Assembly (NCBI GenBank): GCA_964561005.1
Contig: CAZLNO010000004.1
Location: 8,712 to 72,711 of the forward strand
DNA length: 64,000 bases
Source: CAZLNO01 sp964561005
Lineage (GTDB): Bacteria > Pseudomonadota > Alphaproteobacteria > Kiloniellales > Rhodovibrionaceae
Reading direction: 5' to 3'
Shown here: positions 58,617 through 64,000 of the stretch, piece after piece
How positions within the stretch are numbered: position 1 is the stretch's first letter
How the letters are laid out: the number at the start of each line of letters is the position of its first letter
Translations under genes and position numbers: made by a program
The notes under the pieces: model-generated
What the model was told of the DNA's origin: nothing
Database searches by the model: none
What the model saw: only the letters and a program-made list of their open reading frames with translations

Positions 58617-58925
58617 CTATCCCGCCCCGGACCCGCGCGGGTCGTCCGGCGCATGCCGTGCGACCTCGCCCAGGCCGGGCCAGGCGGGCCGGGTGGCGAT
58701 GTCCTTGCCGGCGCAGCCGCCGCAGCGCAGGCGCGCGCCGACGTCGGGGACCGGCTGGGCCGGGCCGAGCCGGGCGATCAGCAGCGTCGTCTCCAGCACG
58801 GCGTTGTGCCCGCAGCGATTGCACCAGCAGAACACGTCCACCCCCTGCGCCGCCAGATCGCCCAGCGTGGTGGCGCGCTGCCGCCGCGCCTCGGCGTCCA
58901 GTGGCCCGTGCTTGATCCGCCCCAT
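58617..58925 (-). CDS. Small zinc-ribbon-like protein
   Basis: A 102-residue protein with two cysteine pairs, CWCNRCGHN (about 35-43) and LRCGGCAGKD (about 68-77), a probable zinc ribbon. HNAVLETTLLIARLGP lies between them. The N-terminus is GRIKHGPLDAEARRQ. It is likely a conserved alphaproteobacterial protein of unknown function; binding of nucleic acid is a guess from the fold. It is convergent with guaA, nine bases away. Confidence 0.65.
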   Translation of the reverse strand: MGRIKHGPLDAEARRQRATTLGDLAAQGVDVFCWCNRCGHNAVLETTLLIARLGPAQPVPDVGARLRCGGCAGKDIATRPAWPGLGEVARHAPDDPRGSGAG

Positions 58926-59074
58926 GCCCCGAATCGCCCCCGGCTGTTTGCGATGCGGAGTACATAAGGGGAACAACGAAGGTCGGCAAGCGGGATGGCG
59001 GTTGGTGAACCGCGGCCGATCCGCGGGACGGGGGCTAGACGCCTTCGGCGTCGACTTCCTGTCGCCCCCGTCCG

Positions 59075-59133
59075 GAACGTTTTTCCAATGCCTGAGACGA
59101 AAACCTTCCGGTCGGGGCAGCCCCCGACCGGCG
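59075..59133 (+). repeat. Two-hairpin repeat element, copy 2
   Basis: The first hairpin is GGAACGTTTT (59074-59083) with AAAACCTTCC (59100-59109), 9 of 10 paired. The second is a perfect 10-bp stem (59108-59117 with 59122-59131). Compared with copy 1 the stem bases of hairpin 2 differ but stay paired. Confidence 0.7.
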
Positions 59134-59167
59134 AACGGAACCCGCGCCCCGCGGCGGGCCGGGAAAC

Positions 59168-59512
59168 TCAGGACACGACCTGCGGCCCCCGCCGGCGTTC
59201 CAGGACGGACAGCGCCTCGCTCAGCGTGCTGGCGCGCTTGAGGCGTTGCGGGCCGCTGTGGACCACGTACTCGCTGCCCTGGCCGCGCTTGGTGATGGAG
59301 AACAGCGGCGTCTCCATGGTGTGCCGGAAGACCGAGAACACCGCCGCGTTGCCGAGCTGGTCGATGGCGTAGTCCCGCCACTCCCCGCTGGCGACGCGTC
59401 GGGAATAGAGGTTGAGAAGCTGCTGCAGTTCGCGGCGATTGAAAAACGTCGCGCCGGTTTGCTTGCGCCCGCCGCGAACCTCCGCGGCGTCCAGGGTGTG
59501 CAGCTTGCTCAT
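59168..59512 (-). CDS. DUF2794 protein
   Basis: A 114-residue protein matching DUF2794: FFNRRELQQLLNLYSRRVAS, GEWRDYAIDQLGNAAVFSVF, ITKRGQGSEYVVHSGPQRLK. Function unknown, but it is conserved in the class. ATG 59512 is preferred; the frame continues upstream with further ATGs (for example MSTRSAG at 59539). Confidence 0.82.
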   Translation of the reverse strand: MSKLHTLDAAEVRGGRKQTGATFFNRRELQQLLNLYSRRVASGEWRDYAIDQLGNAAVFSVFRHTMETPLFSITKRGQGSEYVVHSGPQRLKRASTLSEALSVLERRRGPQVVS

Positions 59513-59725
59513 TGGCGTGCCCGCGCTCCTCGTGCTCATCGACTGGCCCATCCACACGCCGCAGTTTTTCATAGAATTGTCGCGGGCGTCCAGGGCGCGG
59601 AACGCTTCCGGGCGCGTCGTCCCCTTCCCCTTGGCCGCGCGCGGGCTTGCGTGTTGACGCCCGCCGCCGGCAAGCGCACCTATCGAGCGACGGTCAACAC
59701 GGTGGGCGCTGAGGGAGGCGCGAGA

Positions 59726-60283
59726 ATGGTGGCGACGGAAACCCCGATTTGCGAATTCGGCTGGAAGGCGGTCGACTTCGACCTGCCCGGCGTGGACGGC
59801 CGGCGCCATACGCTGCAGGACGTCCGCGGCCCCAAGGGCACGCTGATCATGTTCATCTGCAACCACTGTCCCTACGTGCGGGCCATCGTCGACCGCCTGG
59901 TGGACGACGTGAGGCAGCTCCAGGGCCTGGGAGTCGGGGCGGCGGCGATCATGTCGAACGACGCCAGCGCCTATCCCGACGACTCCTTCGACAACATGAA
60001 GCGCTTCGCGCAGACGCACGGCTTCACCTTCCCCTACCTCTACGACGAGACCCAGGAGGTCGCGCGGTCCTACGAGGCGGTCTGCACGCCGGACTTCTTC
60101 GGCTTCAACGCCGATCTGGAGCTGCAGTACCGCGGCCGCCTGGACGCCTCGCGCAAGGAGCCGGCGCCCGACGCGAAGCGCGAGCTGCTGGAGGCCATGA
60201 AGCAGGTGGCGGAGACCGGACAGGGACCGGCCGAGCAGGTCCCCTCGATGGGGTGCTCCATCAAGTGGAAGCCGGCCGCCTGA
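59726..60283 (+). CDS. Thioredoxin-like redoxin (AhpC/TSA family)
   Basis: A 185-residue cytosolic thioredoxin-fold protein. FDLPGVDGRRHTLQDVRG leads into the active-site region FICNHCPYVRAIVDRL, where CNHC takes the place of the redox CXXC. YDETQEVARSYEAVCTPDFF has the cis-Pro loop. It belongs to a peroxiredoxin-like family often annotated as thioredoxin family protein. GGGAGGCG precedes ATG 59726. Confidence 0.85.
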   Translation: MVATETPICEFGWKAVDFDLPGVDGRRHTLQDVRGPKGTLIMFICNHCPYVRAIVDRLVDDVRQLQGLGVGAAAIMSNDASAYPDDSFDNMKRFAQTHGFTFPYLYDETQEVARSYEAVCTPDFFGFNADLELQYRGRLDASRKEPAPDAKRELLEAMKQVAETGQGPAEQVPSMGCSIKWKPAA

Positions 60284-60383
60284 ACGCAACGCGCGGACGT
60301 GCGCGCCAAGCCTTTGCAAGCCGCGACGCCTTGGCTAAGGTGGCCGCCGTTTTCGGCCACCGCCGGCCAGGAAGGGACCTGAC

Positions 60384-61025
60384 GTGACCGATATCTTCCG
60401 GGAAGTCGACGAAGAGATCCGCAAGGAGCGCTACGCGGCGCTGTGGAAGAAGTACGGCCCCTACGTGATCGGGCTGGCCGTGCTGATCGTGCTGGCCGTG
60501 GCCGGGTATCAGGCCTGGACAGCGTATCAGCGCGAGCAGGCGATCGAGGCCTCCAACGCCTTCGCGGCCGCCAACCAGCAGTTCTACGACGGCGAGCATG
60601 GCGCGGCGGTCGAGTCCCTCGCGAAGCTGGCCGACCCCGATGCCGGCGGCTACGGGCTGCTGGCGGCCTTCCGGCGCGCCGACATCCTGGCGATCGACGG
60701 GGAGGAGGCGGCGGCGATCGAAATCTGGCGGCGCATCGCCGAGGAAGCGCCGCAGGAGGACTTCCGGACCCTGGCCGAGCTGTTCGTGATCATGCACCGC
60801 TTCGACGAGGCGGATCCGGCGGAGCTGGACAGCCGGCTGGCCGGGATGGCCGAGAGCGACTCCCCCTTCCGCACCACCGCGCTTGAATTGCAGGCGCTGC
60901 TGGCGGTCAAACAGGGCGACGAGGCGCGCGCCGCCGAGCTGTACAAGGAGATCGCCGACGGCGCCAACATCCCGCCGCAGCAGCGCCAGCGGGCGACGGA
61001 ACTGCTCGCGCGGCTGGAGGGCTAG
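60384..61025 (+). CDS. YfgM-like membrane-anchored TPR protein
   Basis: The 213-residue protein has a cytosolic start (DIFREVDEEIRKERYAALWK), one transmembrane helix (about 27-45) and a periplasmic TPR domain (AFAAANQQFYDGEHGAAVE, LLAVKQGDEARAAELYKEIA). YfgM-type proteins help fold outer-membrane and periplasmic proteins, and here as in relatives bamB follows six bases later. It starts at GTG with AGGAAGGGA upstream. Confidence 0.88.
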   Translation: MTDIFREVDEEIRKERYAALWKKYGPYVIGLAVLIVLAVAGYQAWTAYQREQAIEASNAFAAANQQFYDGEHGAAVESLAKLADPDAGGYGLLAAFRRADILAIDGEEAAAIEIWRRIAEEAPQEDFRTLAELFVIMHRFDEADPAELDSRLAGMAESDSPFRTTALELQALLAVKQGDEARAAELYKEIADGANIPPQQRQRATELLARLEG

Positions 61026-61031
61026 ACCGCC

Positions 61032-62366
61032 GTGGCCGCGCGCATGCGTCTTGCTGCTGTCCTGGTCCTGGCGGCGGCCGCGCTCTCCGGCTGCGGCGGA
61101 GGCGGCCTCTTCGGTGGCGGGGAAGACGAGGAGAAACTGTCGGGCGAGCGCATCTCCGTCCTCAACCTGGAGCGCAAGCTGGAGCCCAGCGACGCCATCG
61201 CGGACCGCCGCATCCGGCTGCCCCAGCCCTATGTGAACGACTCCTGGTCGCAGCCCGGCGGCGGGCCGACCCATGCCATGTACCACTTGGCGCTGCCGGC
61301 CGAGGTGAACCGCGCCTGGGAAGCCGACGTCGGCGAGGGTTCCGGGGACCGCGCGCAGATTCTGGCGCAACCGGTGATCGCGGACGGGCGGGTGTTCACG
61401 CTCGACGCGCGCTCGACGGTAAGCGCCTTCGACGCGGCCGACGGCACGCTGCTGTGGCGCAGCGACTTGGCGCCGGAGGAGGACGACGAAGGCTTCTTCG
61501 GTGGCGGGCTGGCTCTTGCCGACGGCCGCCTCTTCGTCACCACTGGATTCGCGGCCGTCTACGCACTGGAGGCCGGCAGCGGCAAGATCCTCTGGCGCCA
61601 CAGCGCGCGCGCCCCGCTGCGCGCCGGGCCCGGCGTGCGTGACGGCCAGGTCTTTGCCGTCACCGTCGCCAACGAGACGCTGGCGCTCTCCACGAGTGAC
61701 GGCCGCGTGCTCTGGACGCACCAGGGGATCGAGGAGGAAGCCGGGCTTCTGGGCACGGCCACGCCGGCTGTCAGCGAGTCGGGAGTCGTGTCGGCCTATT
61801 CCTCGGGCGAGGTCTTCGCGCTGCTGCGCGACAACGGCCGGGTGCTCTGGAACGACAGTCTGGCCGGCTTCACGCGCACCAGTTCGGTGGCGGACATGGC
61901 CGACATCCGCGGCCTGCCGGTGATCGACCGCGACCGGGTGATCGCCGCCAGCAACGCCAACCGGGCGGTGGCGGTCGACCTGCGCCGGGGCACTCGGGTC
62001 TGGGAGGCGGAGATCGGCAGCATCGAGATGCCCTGGGTTGGCGGCGACTACATCTACCTGGTTACCACCGACGACCAGCTCGTGGCGCTCGACCGCGAAG
62101 GCGGCCGCATCCGCTGGGTCACCCCCCTACAGCGCTTCAGCGATCCGGAGGACCGGACCGGGCCGATCCACTGGCAGGGTCCGGTCCTGGCCGGCGACCG
62201 CCTATTGCTGGCGGGCACGCATGGACAGGCCATCTCGGTCTCCCCATATACCGGCCAGGTGCTTGGCGCCATCGAGCTGCCGGCCAGCGCCGCCGTCTCC
62301 CCGGTCGTCGCCGACAACACGGTGTACTTCCTGACCGACGACGCGACGCTGACGGCCTATCGCTAA
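61032..62366 (+). CDS. bamB: Outer-membrane protein assembly factor BamB
   Basis: BamB is the beta-propeller lipoprotein of the BAM complex. The 444-residue precursor has a lipobox ALSGC (Cys21). PQQ-like blades follow, for example VFTLDARSTVSAFDAADGTL, LEAGSGKILWRHSARAP, VSAYSSGEVFALLRDNGRV and VALDREGGRIRW. ATG 61044 is an alternative start. Confidence 0.93.
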   Translation: MAARMRLAAVLVLAAAALSGCGGGGLFGGGEDEEKLSGERISVLNLERKLEPSDAIADRRIRLPQPYVNDSWSQPGGGPTHAMYHLALPAEVNRAWEADVGEGSGDRAQILAQPVIADGRVFTLDARSTVSAFDAADGTLLWRSDLAPEEDDEGFFGGGLALADGRLFVTTGFAAVYALEAGSGKILWRHSARAPLRAGPGVRDGQVFAVTVANETLALSTSDGRVLWTHQGIEEEAGLLGTATPAVSESGVVSAYSSGEVFALLRDNGRVLWNDSLAGFTRTSSVADMADIRGLPVIDRDRVIAASNANRAVAVDLRRGTRVWEAEIGSIEMPWVGGDYIYLVTTDDQLVALDREGGRIRWVTPLQRFSDPEDRTGPIHWQGPVLAGDRLLLAGTHGQAISVSPYTGQVLGAIELPASAAVSPVVADNTVYFLTDDATLTAYR

Positions 62367-62390
62367 CCTCCTGCCGCCACCGCAAGGCTC

Positions 62391-63713
62391 ATGTCCCTGA
62401 CCGTCGCGATCGTCGGCCAGCCGAACGTCGGCAAATCCACGCTGTTCAACCGCCTGGTCGGCAAGCGCCTGGCGCTGGTCGACGACGCCCCCGGCGTGAC
62501 CCGAGACCGCCGCGAGGGCGAGGGCCGGCTGTTCGACCTGACCTTCCGCCTGTTCGACACCGCGGGGATGGTGGAGGCCCGCGACGACAGCCTGGAGGCG
62601 CGCATGCGCCGGCAGAGCGAGCGCGCGGTCGCCGAGGCCGACATCGTGCTGCTGATGTACGACGCGCGCGCCGGCGTCACCGCCACCGACGAGATCCTGG
62701 CCGAGGAGCTGCGCAAGTCCGCGCGGCCGGTCCTCGTGCTCGCCAACAAGTGCGAGGGCCGGGCGGGCGAGGCGGGCTACCTGGAGGGCTACGGCCTGGC
62801 CCTGGGCGAGCCGATCGCCTTCTCGGCCGAACACGGCGACGGCCTGGACGAACTCTACGAGGGGCTGAAGGCAGCGGCGACGGAGGAGGCTGGGGTCGAA
62901 GCGCAAGCAGAGGCCCAGGCGCCGAACGTGCTGCAGATGGCCATCGTCGGGCGGCCGAACGCGGGCAAATCGACGCTGATCAACCGCCTGCTGGGCGAGG
63001 AGCGGCTGCTCACCGGCCCGGAGGCGGGCATCACGCGCGATTCCATCTCGGTCGACTGGGTGTACAAGGACCGCCCCATCAGGCTGATCGACACCGCCGG
63101 CCTGCGCCGCAAGGCGCGGGTCAGCGAGAAGCTGGAGAAGCTGGCCGTCGCCGACGCCCTGCGCGCGGTGCAGTTCGCGCAGGTCGTGGTGCTGCTCCTG
63201 GACGGCACCGAGGGCTTCGACAAGCAGGACCTGACCATCGCCAATCATGTCATCGAGGAAGGCCGGGCGCTGGTGGTGGCGGTGAACAAGTGGGACGCCG
63301 TGGCCGACAGGGACGCCGTCCTGGCCGGGGTGCGCGACCGCCTGCGCAGCTCGCTGCCGCGGGTCAAGGGCGTGCCGGTGGTGCCGGTTTCGGCGCTCAA
63401 GGGCGGCGACCTGGACAAGCTCCTGGACGCCGTGCTGCGGGTCTACGACCTCTGGAACGTCAAGATCGCCACGCCCGACCTCAACCAGTGGCTGGAGGAG
63501 GTGACCGCCGCCCATCCGCCGCCGGTCACCAACCGGCGCCGCGTCCGGCTCAAGTACATCTCCCAGCCCAAGGCGCGCCCGCCGACCTTCGTGCTGTTCT
63601 GCTCGCGGCCGGAGGACGTGCGCGAGGCCTATCTGCGCTATCTGGAGAACCAGCTCCGGCACGATTTCGACTTGCCGGCGACACCGGTGCGAATCCAGTT
63701 ACGAAAAAGTTAA
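62391..63713 (+). CDS. der: GTPase Der
   Basis: Der has two GTPase domains in tandem and acts in 50S subunit assembly. The 440-residue protein shows G1 GQPNVGKST and DTAGM in domain 1, GRPNAGKST and DTAGLRRKARV in domain 2, and a C-terminal KH-like domain (TNRRRVRLKYISQPKARPP). The bamB-der pair is conserved. Confidence 0.97.
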   Translation: MSLTVAIVGQPNVGKSTLFNRLVGKRLALVDDAPGVTRDRREGEGRLFDLTFRLFDTAGMVEARDDSLEARMRRQSERAVAEADIVLLMYDARAGVTATDEILAEELRKSARPVLVLANKCEGRAGEAGYLEGYGLALGEPIAFSAEHGDGLDELYEGLKAAATEEAGVEAQAEAQAPNVLQMAIVGRPNAGKSTLINRLLGEERLLTGPEAGITRDSISVDWVYKDRPIRLIDTAGLRRKARVSEKLEKLAVADALRAVQFAQVVVLLLDGTEGFDKQDLTIANHVIEEGRALVVAVNKWDAVADRDAVLAGVRDRLRSSLPRVKGVPVVPVSALKGGDLDKLLDAVLRVYDLWNVKIATPDLNQWLEEVTAAHPPPVTNRRRVRLKYISQPKARPPTFVLFCSRPEDVREAYLRYLENQLRHDFDLPATPVRIQLRKS

Positions 63714-63761
63714 CGCGCTCTGCCGGTCATTTTTCCAAGCGGAAGTGGAGGATTAACGCGG

Positions 63762-63773
63762 ATTAACGAAGTC
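63762..63773 (+). promoter_or_regulatory. Repeated GATTAACG motifs upstream of the last gene
   Basis: Two direct copies of GATTAACG (around 63753-63770) give TTAA-N6-TTAAC, close to but one base shorter than the CtrA consensus TTAA-N7-TTAA. They lie about 80 bases before the promoter below. Confidence 0.25.
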
Positions 63774-63852
63774 TCCAGACGGCGGTTTTCTGGGATTTAG
63801 GTAAAATACGACCAAACTCTTCAACTCTTTGTGTGTCGATGCGGGAAGCACA

Positions 63853-63880
63853 TTGACGCGGGACGCGAATTTTCTATAAA
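63853..63880 (+). promoter_or_regulatory. Promoter of the last gene
   Basis: TTGACG (63853-63858) and TATAAA (63875-63880) are 16 bases apart, the best sigma70-like promoter in the window. Transcription would start near 63887, leaving a leader of about 75 bases. Confidence 0.65.
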
Positions 63881-63891
63881 ACACCCTACAA

Positions 63892-63927
63892 CTTCGCGGC
63901 GAGTTTGCCTGGGGGGCGACCGCGAAG
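63892..63927 (+). promoter_or_regulatory. Hairpin in the leader of the last gene
   Basis: CTTCGCGG (63892-63899) and CCGCGAAG (63920-63927) form a perfect 8-bp stem with a G-rich loop, followed by a G-rich stretch before the ribosome-binding site. It may be a regulatory leader; no known riboswitch consensus was recognised. Confidence 0.4.
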
Positions 63928-63961
63928 CCGGGGTAGCCAAAACCTTCTGGGGGAGTGGGGA

Positions 63962-64000
63962 ATGAGCACAGCGGCCACGCAGCCGCCGCGAGGGACGATT
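63962..64000 (+). CDS. Start of an unidentified gene (3' truncated)
   Basis: ATG 63962 follows GGGGGAGTGGGGA and opens a frame of 13 codons (STAATQPPRGTI after Met) to the window edge. The promoter and leader upstream support a real gene. Too little protein is visible to identify it. Confidence 0.5.
   Translation, partial: MSTAATQPPRGTI

Noticed and set aside
63890..63961. Cyclic-di-GMP (GEMM) riboswitch in the last leader
   Set aside because: CGCGAAGCC and GGTAGCC recall GEMM pieces, but the conserved ACAGGGCAAACC part and the correct stem order are missing.

Overview
This 64 kb window is chromosomal DNA from a GC-rich alphaproteobacterium. The gene orders alaC-hom-glpX-recJ, slt-dapA-smpB and rpoZ-RSH-pdxJ-acpS-lepB-rnc-era-recO are typical of that class. 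A phasin, a PHB-depolymerase-like esterase, FNR/FixK-type boxes and a photoactive yellow protein (PYP) suggest a Rhodospirillales-like, facultatively microaerobic, possibly salt-adapted organism. The genus cannot be fixed from the sequence. There is one tRNA gene (tRNA-Glu), no rRNA and no CRISPR array. Mobile DNA is limited to a recombinase remnant beside the tRNA and some palindromic repeats.

1-9.6 kb: the end of an OmpA-domain gene, then alaC, hom, a three-gene PYP operon (pyp, chromophore-activating ligase, tyrosine ammonia-lyase), glpX and recJ. The PYP operon holds what is needed to make p-coumarate from tyrosine, activate it and attach it to PYP. It sits between hom and glpX, which are neighbours in many relatives. 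The ligase begins with an acyl-carrier-protein-like domain bearing a DSL serine. This is the most unusual feature of the window and suggests that the chromophore may be loaded through a carrier arm.

9.6-24.8 kb: accessory and housekeeping genes. They include a DUF1194 protein, tRNA-Glu with a serine-recombinase remnant, an EEP-family protein, an SRPBCC protein, a MarR-like regulator, a secreted His/Tyr-rich repeat protein, DUF1127, glutathione reductase, class II DAHP synthase, a nicotinate phosphoribosyltransferase, a multi-hairpin palindromic repeat, a VOC protein, a proVWX osmolyte transporter and a Sel1-repeat protein.

24.8-34.8 kb: a solitary hutU and a short cytochrome c operon and phasin gene, each behind an FNR/FixK-like box. 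These are followed by rho, a probable small RNA gene (about 30,079-30,334), a PHB-depolymerase-like esterase, and a sensor kinase in one operon with an amino-acid-type periplasmic binding protein.

34.8-47.7 kb: cysD and a cysN-cysC fusion for PAPS synthesis, an M23 endopeptidase overlapping a bactofilin gene, a threonine dehydratase-like enzyme, a haloacid dehalogenase, slt-dapA-smpB, a family 5 uracil-DNA glycosylase, a NYN nuclease and folK.

47.7-64 kb: the conserved block rpoZ-RSH-DUF2062-pdxJ-acpS-lepB-rnc-era-recO, with several stop/start overlaps. Then come an amino-acid oxidase, guaA, a small zinc-ribbon protein, DUF2794, a redoxin, a YfgM-like TPR protein, bamB and der. The window ends just inside a new gene that has a clear promoter and a structured leader. 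Two copies of a two-hairpin repeat lie at about 54.8 and 59.1 kb.
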